NCBI GenBank assembly: GCA_023525715.1
Contig: CM042013.1
Coordinates: 73,741,994-73,805,993, forward strand
Length of the DNA: 64,000 nt
Direction: 5' to 3'
Origin: Cichorium intybus
Lineage: Eukaryota; Streptophyta; Magnoliopsida; Asterales; Asteraceae
In this document: positions 34,700-46,464 of the stretch, piece after piece
Numbering within the stretch: position 1 is the first letter of the stretch
How the letters are laid out: the number at the start of each line of letters is the position of its first letter
Translations under genes and position numbers: made by a program
The notes under the pieces: generated by a model
The model's input: only the letters and a program-made list of their open reading frames with translations
Databases searched by the model: none
Told to the model about the DNA's origin: nothing

Positions 34700-35804
34700 G
34701 ATTGATACACATTTTTTGAAAAAGGAACGTCTTTTTAAACTATATTTTGCTTTGAAATGATTTATAAGAGTTTGTACAAGTCATGATCATGTGCTTCAAT
34801 TCTTATGGGTTTTACAATAAGACTTGTGCGGCTCAGACACAATATAAGAGACTTGGATATCTATACGAGCATACAAGTTGTGTTGGAATTTTAGAAATGT
34901 CTCACGGCTCGTTAGCTTTTGCAAACACATAGTGTGGTGCTCGTGTGATGGTTCGCGTGTCACCTAGCATAAGAGTACAAGAGTTCTTGAGGCCTCTATC
35001 TATATGATTGTGCTTTGTGCTATCTCTTATAATCATTCTTCACCTAAACATAATCTCTTGGAATTTGTACAATTGAATCAGACAGACCGGGCTTAGTCTA
35101 TATCAGGAACAGTCGGTCTTTGTTCAGATCATTTTTTAAGCTTTGAGCCTTATTTTGAAACATCGAATAGTTCCTGAACAAAGCTTTTATGTAATCCATG
35201 CCAAGTCGGGTTTTTTTTTACCAAACCAAACCAAACCAGACTTTATTTGAAATGTTTTTTCAAAAATTGATGCGAATAAAAACTGAATCAGGAAACAAAT
35301 GTGAAAAAGAGTTTCATCATTTCATGATTTATTGTTTGTTGAACTTTCCTAGCATTAGATATGTGTGATTAAAAAAGTCAACCAGTATGTTCAAGTCATG
35401 GCGACAGCCATGAGCCAACAAGTCCTCCAAGAATCCATTATTGTGTTCTACAGTACAATCTAGTGATGCAATCTTGCCTTCTGGTGCATTCTCCGTGATG
35501 TATTTCCCCTGAATTCATCTTATGCATACCAGGTTCTAACTCCAAACTTCTAATTGTCTCTTGTCACACATTAATATGTTCAATTTCTTCGTAATATATA
35601 ATGTTTATGTAGTAAATTAATAAATAATGTTCATTAATTAACAACATTTACAATATTAATACTAATTTGAATTTATAAAAAACAACAAATTGGACCAGGC
35701 CAGACAGTCTAAGAATTGCTCTATCTCATGACTCTCAATATATATGCAAGTATATGAAATAATTTCCACTTTGTAGATTCCAATAACTGCTCTTCTCTCC
35801 TTTC
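34700..35804. other. Unit-B-specific non-coding insertion
   Basis: About 1.1 kb with no gene and no counterpart in unit A. It lies between the shared flank and the hAT element. No element ends were identified. Confidence 0.4.
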
Positions 35805-35812
35805 TTGTCAAT

Positions 35813-36825
35813 CCGAGGCGGATCTGGGCTGTAGCCCACAGTGGCATGGGCCACTACTGAAAATCTGCCTAGAAGTAGCCTATATATACTCTTCAGCCCA
35901 ACTGCTCAAACTTAGAAGCCCAAAAAAAATAATCTAGCAGCCTAGCAACTAGCAAGAAAGTGAATACGGGAAACGGGATTAGGCAAGGGCAAGGAGCATC
36001 TCGCTGAAACAAAAGGAAATCGGAAAAAACAAAACACCCTTAGTCGCTTACACAGTTCACGCATCCCCCTGTGGCGCTGTCTCGCTAAGTCTGAAGGGAA
36101 AAAAAATCGAAGCTATTTCAATTCTCAATCACTCGATGTCTCCTTGCTGAAGCTATTTCAATTTTCGAACCACCTTTCTCCTGTTGCTGAAGGTATTTCG
36201 AAATTACTAGTAGAAAAACCCCAATTGCTAGAATACATGGGGGCTTTGAGTCCTTGTGATTCATTTGCTAACTTTGACAAAACAAAGTTGTTGAAGTTGA
36301 ATGAGTTATACAAAAATGATTTTGATTATTCTAAAAGAATGCAACTTGAAGGTGAACTTGAGATATATTATCACTCTTTGCATAATGATTATCGATTTAC
36401 TAGTTTGAAGGGAATTGCCGACCTTTCTTGTTTGATGGTGGCAACGGGGAAACATCGTTCTTATCCTTTGGTTTATAGGTTATTAAAGTTGGCTTTGGTT
36501 TTACCCGTCACAACCACAACAGTAGAAAGATGTTTGTCTGCAATGAAGCTCGTGAAGACCGACTTACGTAACAAAATGGATGATGACTATATGAATGATG
36601 CACTGATTTGTAATGTTGAAAAGGAAGCCCTTATGAAAGTTAAGATTGAAGATGTAATGGATCGCTTTCAAAAGATGTGTACAAGGAGATGTCAAATTTA
36701 AAATGTAATATCTACACTAGTTTATTATATTTAATGCAATCGTACTTTTAATTTTTTTGAATCTTTATTATATTGCGTAAAAAAAATTGTGCCACCCCTG
36801 CCCTACATTTCTGGTTCCGCCTCTA
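35813..36825 (+). mobile_element. hAT transposon remnant (internally deleted)
   Basis: The target duplication is the 8-mer TTGTCAAT (35805-35812 and 36826-36833). The ends are CCGAGGCGGATC and, inverted, TAGAGGCGGAAC, matching the CAGAGGCGG-type termini of plant hAT elements with zf-MYM-like transposases. The 1013-bp element keeps only the C-terminal part of the transposase, so it is a deletion derivative. Confidence 0.85.
36144..36701 (+). pseudogene. hAT transposase C-terminal (dimerisation) fragment
   Basis: A 185-residue open frame. Its second half carries the hAT C-terminal dimerisation domain: HRSYPLVYRLLKLALVLPV followed by TTTTVERCLSAMKLVKTDLR and DDDYMNDALICNVEKE. This domain is needed for transposase assembly. 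The BED or TTF zinc finger and the RNase-H-like catalytic core are missing. The frame is intact here, so it may be a fairly recent deletion derivative. Zf-MYM type 1-like is the likely subgroup. Confidence 0.85.
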
Positions 36826-37038
36826 TTGTCAATAGCTCCCATCTATGATACAAGTTGTTTAAGCACGCAAAATAAGGTAACAGTTACAAGTTCAAACAAC
36901 AAGAAAAGAAAAATACAGCAGCAGGTACGACTCACTTTTTCTAGAAAGAGGGCTTCTCTTTCTTGAACACCTCACTTGTCATCTTGTCGCTATTCCTGGA
37001 CCAAATGGTTTTAATTATCTTCTCAATGTAAATATATG

Positions 37039-38182
37039 TGGAGCCCAAGAGTGTCTCTCCAAAAGAGCCCTTGTGGAGAGAGGGGAGACTCCAACATATA
37101 TACAAACTTATAGGACCGTGTCGCACCAATGTGGGATACACTAACACTCCCCCTCAGAGACATAGGCTCGATGAGGTTACAGGGGTGCAGGACACCGGCT
37201 CTGATACCATGTAAATATTTTAGAATGCTTGATATATTTCATTGATGTCCAAAAGAGTGATTACATAAGAATATATATAGACACCAAATCTAAACCCTAA
37301 ACGACATTGGGCCGAAACCCTAACCCATACACTAACACATTAGCCGAAGCCCTAATCCATACACTAACACCCCCCCTCAGTTTCATCGGGCGATGAAACT
37401 GAAAACAAATAACACAAAACAAAATGAGAACAAATAACAATAATATAGCTTGGACCGACACCTGAAGTGGACTGCATAACTAACCCGCTGACTTTGACAG
37501 ACTCGACCCACTGTTCCGACTCGGACCCGACTCGGTATGACTCGTCGGGTCAACTCGCTGAGTTGACCGAGTCAACGACCCGGTTGCAGATCGGGAAAAT
37601 GGAAGGTAAGGGTTTGCACCGGAAGGTCTCTGGTGCTCGGAACCGGTGTCGGTAGGCCGGGAACCGGTGGTTTAGGTGCCAAAAACTGAGGTTGCAGGTC
37701 GGAGATGGTTGTCTCAGTTGGGAAATGGAAAAGAGAGAGAGAGAGAGAGAGAGACAGAGCTATCGTGAGCAGATCGGCAGAGGGAAGTGGTGGGTTTTGC
37801 GCCGGAGGTTTGCAGAAGACCAAAAACAGCGACGAAAAGGAGAAAGCCGACGGCAGAGGCGGCGAAAATGACAGTTCAGGTGCAAAAATCAGAGGTTGCA
37901 GGAGAGGGAGGAAGGAGATCTGCGATGGTTAGAGAAGCAGCGGAGGGCGGCGGAGCACAGGAGAAAACGGATCGCGAGCTGGAGGACGGAGTGGGGATAG
38001 AGTGAGAGTGAGAAGCGGGGAGCTTGGAAGCAGGTCGACCGGAGAAGAAGAAGGGAGGTCCGGAGGTCCGGTGGAGCCCAAGAGTGTCTCTCCAAAAGAG
38101 AACTTGTGGAGAGAGGGGAGACTCCAACATATATACAAACTTATAGGACCGTGTCGCACCAATGTGGGATACACTAACACTC
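37039..38182 (-). mobile_element. TRIM/Copia-like LTR cluster (minus strand)
   Basis: A roughly 105-bp direct repeat (37039-37146 and 38075-38182) starts on minus with TGTTAGTGTATCCCACATTG. Between the copies, on minus, lie a purine tract CTGAGGGGGGG followed by TGTTAGTGTATGG (about 37390-37365), a short LTR with TATATATTC (near 37275), the PBS TGGTATCAGAGCCGGTG (about 37208-37192), and a second purine tract CTGAGGGGGAG abutting the next TGTTAGTGTATCCC (about 37157-37146). LTR-PBS-PPT-LTR with almost no internal region is the layout of TRIMs. The GC-rich part 37440-38060 is non-coding internal sequence. Confidence 0.55.
37728..37755. repeat. (GA)n microsatellite
   Basis: About 28 bp of GA repeat in the internal part of the LTR cluster. 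Confidence 0.95.
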
Positions 38183-38467
38183 AAATCCCCTTTACCCTTG
38201 AATCTTACTAAGTTTCGGTCAAAATTTAAAGCATGTTTAGCACAAAGATATGTATGGAAGCTTAAGAGAAAGATGACAGTTTTTTTTAACTGAAAACATG
38301 TTCGAAAAAGAAGTGACGGTTTGTGTGGCTCTTTTATCTATATGATGAGAAAAGTGTTTCTGGGATAAAAAGTACCTTAATTAGGGTTAAGGGCCATCCT
38401 CCCACACTCGAGATGTCCTTTGTGAGAAAGCTCTGAACTTCAATTTATCTAATGAAAAGAAAATAGA

Positions 38468-39187
38468 TTAAAGATTTAACAATGATTGGAGAAAATCAAG
38501 ACATAAATTATCTATCGCTAGAAAACTATCATTTATTAGTGCTTTAGATAAAAAAAGTAAATCATAAGAATAACATCTACCTTTAAAGCGGGCACCTTTT
38601 CCACAAAAACAATCATAATATAATTGAACTATATCCCTGTCAGGGAAAAGCATTCGTTCATAGCTTAGAATGTATTCTCCTGTTGTTGACTGAAAGGCAG
38701 TGAGATCTCCCCCAATGATCTGATTCCATGACTTATAGTATTCCAACACATCTTTTTCTTCATTTGTGCCTCCGTCATTATACACAAAACTCACCCCACA
38801 CTCCTTTGTGATTACTTCATCAATATCATGATAGAAGTTCATCGTGGTAATGGTAACTTCGTCACCACATTCCATCTCATTCATCCCAAACATCCAATGG
38901 CTTAACAACGTCAAACACCCATCAAAGAAATAGTCATTGATATGGCGGTATATCCAGGTGAGGTTCTTTGTTGTATTTTGAATTATGATCAATGGCAAAA
39001 ATTGGAGCGTATCATGTACACTCGGGAATGAAGACGTCACCAAACAGCAGAAATTCAATCCTGTGAGGTTTTGAGGAGATGATGGGATGGTAAATGTTAT
39101 TGATCGCCCGTTTCTTCTATCCGTAATCCAATTTGGCATCTCTTCACCTCCATACATTGTGCTGAATATTCCAAATTCAAAATACAT
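38468..39187 (-). CDS. Gene 2 exon 5: post-LRR C-JID domain
   Basis: Acceptor TTGGCAG, then MYFEFGIFSTMYGGEEMP, the usual start of the post-LRR jelly-roll/Ig-like domain that helps TNLs bind effector proteins. Later landmarks are CGDEVTITTMNFYHD and KECGVSFVYNDGG. 239 residues to the stop. It is out of reach of the upstream frame because of the -5 bp lesion in exon 4. Confidence 0.85.
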   Translation of the reverse strand: MYFEFGIFSTMYGGEEMPNWITDRRNGRSITFTIPSSPQNLTGLNFCCLVTSSFPSVHDTLQFLPLIIIQNTTKNLTWIYRHINDYFFDGCLTLLSHWMFGMNEMECGDEVTITTMNFYHDIDEVITKECGVSFVYNDGGTNEEKDVLEYYKSWNQIIGGDLTAFQSTTGEYILSYERMLFPDRDIVQLYYDCFCGKGARFKGRCYSYDLLFLSKALINDSFLAIDNLCLDFLQSLLNL

Positions 39188-42100
39188 CTGCCAAATATAA
39201 CCATTTTATTTAATTACCACATTAATTTTATATAAATAGATATCCACACAAAGACATAGTTTACTAGAGCAAACCAGGATTTCAGATTTCTTTATGCATC
39301 CATTATCACGAGTTTTCACACGCCTTCCTATAAGGAAGTCTTGATTTGTCCAACCCAAACCAATTAACAATTTTTCCTCAATAACTTCCATTGGTTGGAT
39401 TTTCACCATGCCTTCAACTTCAAACACTGAATGTGCGTATGTGTATTATTGAAAAATCGAGCGGGGACATTTTGGGATCAAATAGAACTTTTTGTAGCAA
39501 AGGATTATTATAGACGCTCAAATATGTGAGTGTATGTGGAGGATACTCGACTGACCTCAGCTTATGACAGTATTTCATACTAAGTTTCTGAAGCCTAGGA
39601 AGGCTTTTCACACAATTTGGTAGGGAAACGATAGGGTTGCCATCTAAACACAATTCCTTTAACATGGATAGGCTACTGAAGTCCATGGGAAAAGATTCGG
39701 TGGACAAATTATTATCTTCAAGTGACAACCTTACTAAAGATATCGCTAAAGAAATCGTAAAGAACTTCTGATCCCTAATCTCTATTCGAGATTCATCAAG
39801 CTTACATCCCTTTAGCCACAATGTTTTAACATTTTTTAAGATGCCTATGATTCTTGGAAGTTTTTTGAGCTTGTTGCAGTAGCTGAGATCAACGATGACA
39901 AGTTCATCACATTGCTCAATTGATTCACACACTTCAAGCAATCCAATGCAATTTCTAAGTATTAACCTCTCAAGTGCAGGAAATTGGTCAAAGCCACTCA
40001 GACTACACAGCTGCTCACAAAAACTTAAATTAAGAATCTTCAACGATCCAAGCAACCTTTTTTCTTTTGAGGATGATCCAAGCAATTGCTGAAATTGAGA
40101 TAAGTTAGAATACTAGTGAATTTTATCAACCAGACATAGAAGAGTAATAGATGGAGATAAGTTACCTTTAACCTCTTATGAAGTCGTTGAGGATAGCTAT
40201 AAAAATTCCCAAACGATGTAATATTGCTATATGACATGTCAAGAGCAACCAGATTCTCGAGCGGTAAGTCTGAAGGCAAAGACTTCAAAAGGAACCCATG
40301 CATACACAACCATCTTAATTCTTCAGGAAAATTCTTGTAAGGGCCGGTTATTTGCACATAATTAAGTTGTAGCAACATTAGGTTATCCATCTTACTTAAT
40401 GCTTCTGCTGTCAACTCGACCGATCCATGTAACTTCCATTTCTCAAACGTTCTCATGTCAAGACCGAGGTCTACAACATTTTTCGCAAACATTCTCATGT
40501 CAAGACTGAGGCCTAGAACATTTTCCGTGCCCTAAAAAGAAAGGGAATGCATATTTTAAATTGTTATAAACATGTATTTAGAAATACAAAATGCTTTAAA
40601 CAAGTATATGTTGCCTCTTACCTTTTTTTGTTTCAACACGCTGAATGAATCATAACCCCATAATCGACTTCGTTTCCATGGCTTGTCGAGCGATTCTTCA
40701 CGTACTAGAAGTCTTCCCATCTCTTGAACCAACTGATGCATCATCAATTTGTTATCACATCCAATACTAAGAAGGCATTTTTCGATGAGATTCGTGATCC
40801 CAATTCTTGTTTCTTTATCACATGCCTCTAATATTGTTAATGTAACATCTTTATCCTTTCCAACAAAAAAACAAGCAATATGTTTAAACAACTCCTTATC
40901 ATTTTCTAATGGCAAAGAGTTATAGCTCATTCTCAAGACATTATTTACAGGCGAATCATGTTCTTTCTTTAGCCTGTGTATGTAACCCTCCCAATAGGTT
41001 ACATCTCGATTATGTAGAGACCTACCCAAAACTTTAAGAGCCATAGGATGTCCTTGACAATACTCCACCAACTTTCTTGACACCACTTCATAACCTACCT
41101 TGGGATAGTTGTGTGTGAATGCATGAAAACACAAAAGCTTTTGTGATTCGGTCAAAGATAAGCCTTCAAGCAAGTGCTTTGTATGCCTTAGTTTACCGTT
41201 CAATTTGAATAGTTCAGAACTCTCTGTCAAACTTGCATCCTTTGTTGTTATTATAATTTTGCTTCCAGGATGAAAACCATTGCTTCCAAGTAATGCATCT
41301 AATTGGTCGAGACTACCGATATCATCAAGAACTAGAAACACTTTTTTACGGGCTACAATGTTTTCTATCATTGAGGTGTATATAGAATCATCGTCAAGTT
41401 GAAGTGAACTTGGTTTTGAAATGCTATCATGGAGTTGTTTTTGTACATCAAGCATCCCATTATATTTTGCATTAATTCTCCTATCGATATCTTTAATGAA
41501 GCTGCTTGTATCAAATTCATGAGAATGTGACGCATAGACATATTTAGCTAGAGACGTCTTCCCGATCCCACCTAAACCCCAAATAGTAAGTATATCTGTC
41601 GTATGCGAGGATGCATCGTTCAACCATGAAGTAACAAATTCAATGGAATCATCCATCCCAATAAGTTGTGGTAGTGGAAACCTTGAGGGTATGTGTAATC
41701 TACGGAAGATATGGTTAACAATTTCATCAATAAGCTCCACCTCTAGCCTGCAATTTTATTTTAGTAAGAACCAAAAAAACACAATCCATAAACACTAACA
41801 TGTCATATTGGAGAGTTAATTTTTCCAAAGATCCAAATCAAATTATATCATATTAAGCTATTATTTAATAACTTTTTCACATCATAAATATTATCGTATT
41901 TGCCATCTAACTATATAAGCATCTAATGTGTAAGGTCATGATTATTATCAATTATAAGAGCAGAGCCACCAACGTAATACACGATTTCATTAACGGGCCA
42001 CCAAGTTTCATATTTTATAAGTTAACCTTTACTACTTACAAATAAAAGCATTTGAATATCATAATAAACGATTATATGATTTCAAGGTAGAATAATATAA

Positions 42101-43014
42101 AAGATAGTAAATGCCTTTCGACCGTCAAATTTTGTTTTTGTTTTTGTTTTTTTTTTTTTTGTAAAAAGCATAAAAAATATTAAAATGGTTTATCTACGAA
42201 TTTATTTATGATAAAACAAAAATGCATAGCAAACATGTTAAAATAAGCAGGATGGTTTAACCTGGCTACATATATGAAATATCTATGAAATCAGATGATT
42301 GAAAAAAATAGATTCAATTCTTAAGCATATCTTTATGTAAATTAAATGCAACAAAAATATGCCTATTCAATAATTATGAAGAAAAGTATCAAAATGCATA
42401 CGGAGCATATGACAATGACTTTTCATGAGTTAAACAAAAGTTATTCAAGGAGTAGGGAAATATGGGCACGAAAGTGGTTACCTGCCATTTGCATCCTTTC
42501 CTTTTAAATCAGCAACTTCTGTAAGCGCTTTATTCCATCCATCCATCTTTTGAGCCAATTTACTTCTTTTATTTGCATCTATCTCAGCCTCCATCTTCTG
42601 CTTATGCTCAGCCATTGCATCTCCAAAGCTACTTTGTTGGTTCCTCACATGGGTGGGCTCAACATGACAAAAGATTGGCATAACAATATGGTTGGATATT
42701 GTACGCTGCTCAAGGATCATTACCAATTCATCAAGACACCATCTGGAAGAAGCATAATTCTTGGACAACACAATAATATAAGCTCTAGATGCTTTAATCG
42801 CACTTTCTAATTCTGGTTTCAAATCGTCCCCAATTTCAATGTCTTCATCGTCTAAGAAGGTGTTGATATTGGCATTCATGAGGGCGTTATAAAGGTGATT
42901 AGTGAAACTATTACGAGTGTCAACACCTCTGAAACTTAAAAATACGTCATATCCACGATGGTGAGTTGATGAAGAAGTTGAAGCCTCTTCAGAAATTTCA
43001 TTGAGTTCCACCAT
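38468..43014 (-). CDS. TIR-NBS-LRR immune receptor, gene 2 (unit B), frameshifted near the C-terminus
   Basis: Five exons on minus: 43014-42482 (TIR), 41747-40622 (NB-ARC), 40531-40166 and 40088-39275 (LRR), 39187-38468 (post-LRR C-JID). Introns are GT-AG. TNLs sense pathogen effectors; TIR oligomers cleave NAD+ and signal through EDS1-type partners. TIR, P-loop, kinase-2, GLPL and RNBS-D motifs are all intact. Compared with pseudogene 1, exon 4 lacks 5 bp near 39425-39455 (31 bases where 36 are expected). The frame therefore stops at a TGA near 39426, and the product would lose the end of the LRR region and the C-JID. The C-JID exon itself is open. It may be a young pseudogene, or a truncated receptor may be made. 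Confidence 0.85.
39275..40088 (-). CDS. Gene 2 exon 4: LRR exon with frameshift
   Basis: Acceptor TTTCAG at 40089-40090, donor CTG|GTTTGC at 39275. Repeats include GSLKILNLSFCEQLCSLSG, LVIVDLSYCNKLKKLPRI and SLVRLSLEDNNLSTESFP. Relative to pseudogene 1, about 35 residues between IEIRD and FFTISL are missing in frame. Near 39430 the -5 bp lesion ends the frame; downstream FEVEGMVKIQPM is in another frame. Confidence 0.85.
40166..40531 (-). CDS. Gene 2 exon 3: first LRR exon with short internal duplication
   Basis: Acceptor TTTTTAG, donor AAAG|GTAAC. The NB-LRR linker occurs twice: VLGLSLDMRMFAKN, then VVDLGLDMRTFEKW, a tandem duplication of about 14 residues (roughly 40440-40515) absent from pseudogene 1. 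It is in frame. LRR words LMLLQLNYVQITG and LRWLCMHGF follow. Confidence 0.88.
40622..41747 (-). CDS. Gene 2 exon 2: NB-ARC domain
   Basis: Acceptor TTGCAG|GCTAG (41747) to donor AAG|GTAAG (40622). In order: PLPQLIGMDDSIEFV, P-loop GLGGIGKTSLAKYVY (binds ATP phosphates), kinase-2 KVFLVLDDIGSLDQLD, RNBS-B GSKIIITTKDASL, GLPL-type QGHPMALKVLG, RNBS-D FKHIACFFVGKDKDVT, and at the MHD site MHQLVQEMG (Gln for the usual Asp; pseudogene 1 has the same). The frame is fully open and the domain looks functional. Confidence 0.92.
42482..43014 (-). CDS. Gene 2 exon 1: TIR domain
   Basis: ATG at 43014 starts MVELNEISEEASTSSST, a short Ser/Thr-rich lead typical of this family, then YDVFLSFRGVDTRNSF, FLDDEDIEIGDDLKPEL, IIVLSKNYASSRWCLDEL and IVMPIFCHVEP. 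Glu96 in RWCLDE matches the conserved TIR NADase glutamate. The exon ends at donor CAG|GTAACC in phase with exon 2 (Arg codon split). The start is the only ATG in a sensible place; leader sequence precedes it. Confidence 0.92.
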
Positions 43015-44857
43015 TATGAGTTAAGGGTTAATGACTCTTCACACTTCCCACGATTTTATGTATTTAGTTCTTGTTTCTCCTTATATGTGTTAGTATATCA
43101 ATAAGCTCAAAAGCTTTTTATCCCAGACTTTCCGCACTTGAGCTCAATATCGGGATTCCATACAAAATCTACAGAAAATCCAAATTATTAATAACTATGC
43201 AACTTAGATTTAATCAAACAATTTAAACCTCAACAATGACAGCTATATACTAAATATGCTTCAGAAACAACGTATGGATATAGAATCAACATAACATTGA
43301 GATAAGAATTGTTTAAAAATTGGTTACTTAGTTAATTAGATTGGTGAACCTGTTTTTCCAGTTAAGTTCAATGCAAGAAAATATCAAATCAAATTATTCA
43401 AGTAACCTACAAAACATTTATTTTGATCTGATTAACGCACCATAGACATCCCTAATATTTTCTAAACAAATTCCATCTAAATTTCAGTTAAATAATTCTC
43501 AGACAAATAAACACCATCCCATTAAGGGAGTCGCAAAATATATAGGAAAATTCCAGATGTTTACTCTATATGACCAATCAATTAAAAGACCCAAATGCAA
43601 GAAAAATAACTTTCTTTGCATGGTCATTTATTGGTCCACGGAATTAATAAGAACAATATTTTGAAATGTGAATTTTTCTATCACTATATCTAGTACTGAA
43701 TACTGATGGGCTTGCTCCAAATGGTAAATTTTTGAAAGTAACAAGTCCCGGCATTTCTAAGCTTTTAATTACAAGGTCTATAGTAGATGAAACTTCAGAG
43801 GTATATTCACTTTATACACAAGCATATATACATCATCGTTAATCTTGAGTTGCATCTTCTTTTTTTCTGAAAACTAAGGATTACAAATGGAAACATGAAT
43901 TTAAGTCAAGCAAATCATACTTGTAATTAAAACATCCGAAAGTGGCCAAAAGTAATAGCATTTGAAAGTAGATGTTATCCCTGGTTCATGCAGCACAACT
44001 ATGAGCAATATTGTAGGTGTTAAATCTACAAAGAATTCCCTTGTCAATTTGTTACACTTGGTAGTTTGGGGATATATTATATATATGAAATAAGTAGAAG
44101 AATAGTATCTATAATAAAGGAGCTAAGGAGGGGCATTTTGGTCTTTCTCCAAGTTAGGACGGTTAAGTGAATATAAGTACGAGTTTAGGGGGAGTCGGAC
44201 ATTATCTTAGAACTGGGAGTATACTAGCCACTCGAAAGCTAGGTTTCCATTTTGTAATCCTTTTAGTTTCCAATATTCCAACAATAGGTTTCTGCTTTAT
44301 CAATAGGGGGAGTCGGTCATTATCTTACAATTTTGTAGCTCAAAACAAAAACCTAATTCAGCTTATTTGCAAACAAATGGCACATTACTTGATTGATTAA
44401 GGATTTCTTCTCTGCACTAGCATATTCCTAATTTTGATTCACAGAATATATCACCTGAAAGCATTTTACGAGAACCGAGATTTCTTACAATATGGCTTCA
44501 ACGGATTAGCAAGTTTTGCACAATGGGAGCGTCAACAGCCAATTTAGCCTTATTACAATCGAAAGTAAAAGTTTGTTCATTATGAGTGTTTAGCTTACCG
44601 GCCGTTCATGTTAAAAAATAATCATATGTAGAGAATCGTGATTTTGAATTGGGATACATAGAGAAACTAACGACGTACATGTCGGACTCTGTACTATCCT
44701 GACCAAATTACAAAACTGGAAATATTAACTGAAATAATCGAATTTTCAATCCCCTGTCAATGAACAAATTAACGATAATGATGTGATTTAGAATTAATAA
44801 GATATAATTGTCTAAAACATGTGAAACTAACTTATAAGAATGTGCTTTCACAGTTAC
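43015..44857 (-). other. Upstream region / possible long 5' intron of gene 2
   Basis: No coding region is visible. The first 100 bp upstream of the ATG (43015-43110) are missing from unit A. The remainder aligns with 7880-9285. If the exon-like edge at 44858 is real, most of this is a 5' UTR intron; otherwise it is promoter and spacer. A 278-bp insertion lies at 44050-44327. Confidence 0.4.
44050..44327. mobile_element. Small unclassified insertion in unit B
   Basis: 278 bp absent from unit A (compare 8790-8800) and flanked by the 5-mer CAATT at 44045-44049 and 44328-44332. It starts TGTTACACTTGG. It contains two copies of a GGGGGAGTCGGNCATTATC word, near 44188 and 44306. A small solo LTR or a MITE would fit; the terminal bases do not decide. 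Confidence 0.45.
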
Positions 44858-45010
44858 CTGCCTATAGAACTACAGCGAGACCTGAGTGAAAATTGCAGAG
44901 CAAACGACGCGAAGTCGGCCGGCAAAGGGCAACTCAACGAGGAAGGAGATTTTGGATTTTTCTTTTGCTTTCAGACAGAGAGGGAGGATTTCACGATATT
45001 TTCTCTTTTA
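44858..45010 (-). other. Possible untranslated first exon of gene 2
   Basis: A CT-rich leader on minus ends at GGCAG|GTAACTG (44858). The same exon-like edge is kept at 9287 in unit A. Inference only. Confidence 0.3.
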
Positions 45011-45140
45011 GTTTTTATTTTACAGAAAATATATAATATTTCCTTCTTGGTTGTCAAAACTCAAAACATTGTAAATTACAAAAGTATTCCTTCTTGGTTG
45101 TCAAAACATTGTAGTTTCAGTCCAAATTATTTTTAATTAC

Positions 45141-46459
45141 AGGTCTATCACTGAGTATGGGCGTTGTTACGATTTTGGTCCATTGACTAAAACACCATTT
45201 GTATATTTTTTTTAATGTTACACCTAGGTTTTATAAGACCGATATATGAAAACAGAAGTAATGGTAATAGATAGACACATCACACATGGGAATATAAATG
45301 AAGATGTATGTTAAAAAGGGCATTTTACATTGATGAAAGTGCATTACTTGGTAGGTAAGGGGGACATGTAGTGTGTTCTTGATAAAAATACATCATTTCC
45401 TTGTAAATTTAATATACTTTGGAATGGGAGGATGTCATGGAATGGTTCATGGAGATTACAGTTTGATGTACTTGATAACTTGAATGTGTGTATGTAAGTT
45501 GAAGTGTATGTTGGGAACTATTGTAAGGAAGTATGCTTATAAAAGATACGAAGTTTGTATATTGTTTCTGACAAAGAGGTGTTTCACATTGTTTTCCACC
45601 ATATTCTATGTTAAGTAAATGTTATAAAGTGGTTAATATGAAGTACTTGTTGGATACGAAGTACTTGTGTTTTTGGGTTATGCTTTAATAAATTTACTTA
45701 CAAATCAAAGTACATTCCCAAAATGGGTTCGAGATCACAACCAATATTTAAATTTAACCATCTACAACAACAATATGTAATCCTTAGAACCTTAAAGGTA
45801 GTTAAAGGAAACTATTCTTAAATAAGAATATAAATAAAATCACAATAAAGATTAAATCTAAAAATTATTTATTTTATATTCCATCATATTAAATCTTATA
45901 ATTATTTGAAATTATAAGTAAATAATAATTTATAAGTTTACTATTTGACAAATCTTTTATTGATTTAGTCAAATTTTATATTATATGCAAGGTATATAAT
46001 TCCATGAATATTAATCATGGGGAGTTTAAAAACAAGATTATACTGATCAGAAACTAACCTTATTTATCAATCACTGGAATTAGAGAACATGATTATACAA
46101 ATGTATAATCATGTGGATCCATGTCAGCAAGTCTACAAAACCTAGGAATGGCAAGTCAGATTACCCGACCATGTACTTTTGTACTGTAAAGTTACACGGC
46201 CATGTAATCCAACAGAGCTGAAATCATTGAGCACCTTCATCCACTTCACTTAAATAACTCCAATGGAACACACAATTTCAGAAACAATCGATACTTTTTA
46301 GACTATGTGTTTATTTTACTGTGTTGTGTGGTTGTGTTCGTTTTGACAAGGCAGGGTATGAGTGATTGATATCCGGTGTATGTGTCGGTACTCACTAAGC
46401 TGTGTGTTTATCCTCTCCCTATTAAATCACTGTTTCAGGTTCTTAACCTTCAGGTGTGG
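45141..46459. other. AT-rich stretch with part of a gypsy-type LTR
   Basis: No gene. The right end (about 46360-46459) looks like the late part of a plus-strand gypsy LTR (TCGGTACTCACTAAGC, then TTTCAGGTTCTTAACC), which continues after the nested solo LTR at 48817-49044. The start of this outer LTR was not found. Confidence 0.45.
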
Positions 46460-46464
46460 GAGAT

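Larger units (their letters stand above)
31403..45140. repeat. Tandem TNL unit B (proximal part)
   Basis: The second copy of the tandem block. The downstream flank 31403-34690 aligns with 55523-57490 and with 560-3540. TNL gene 2 and its upstream flank align with unit A to about 45140. It carries unit-specific insertions (33460-34380, 34700-38230, 44050-44327). The distal flank resumes at 53480 after about 8 kb of other DNA. Confidence 0.8.

Noticed and set aside
37572..38184. Overlapping Ser/Pro/Leu-rich and Arg/Gly-rich open frames
   Set aside because: GC-rich and (GA)n-containing internal sequence of an LTR cluster; several overlapping frames on both strands, none with a domain.
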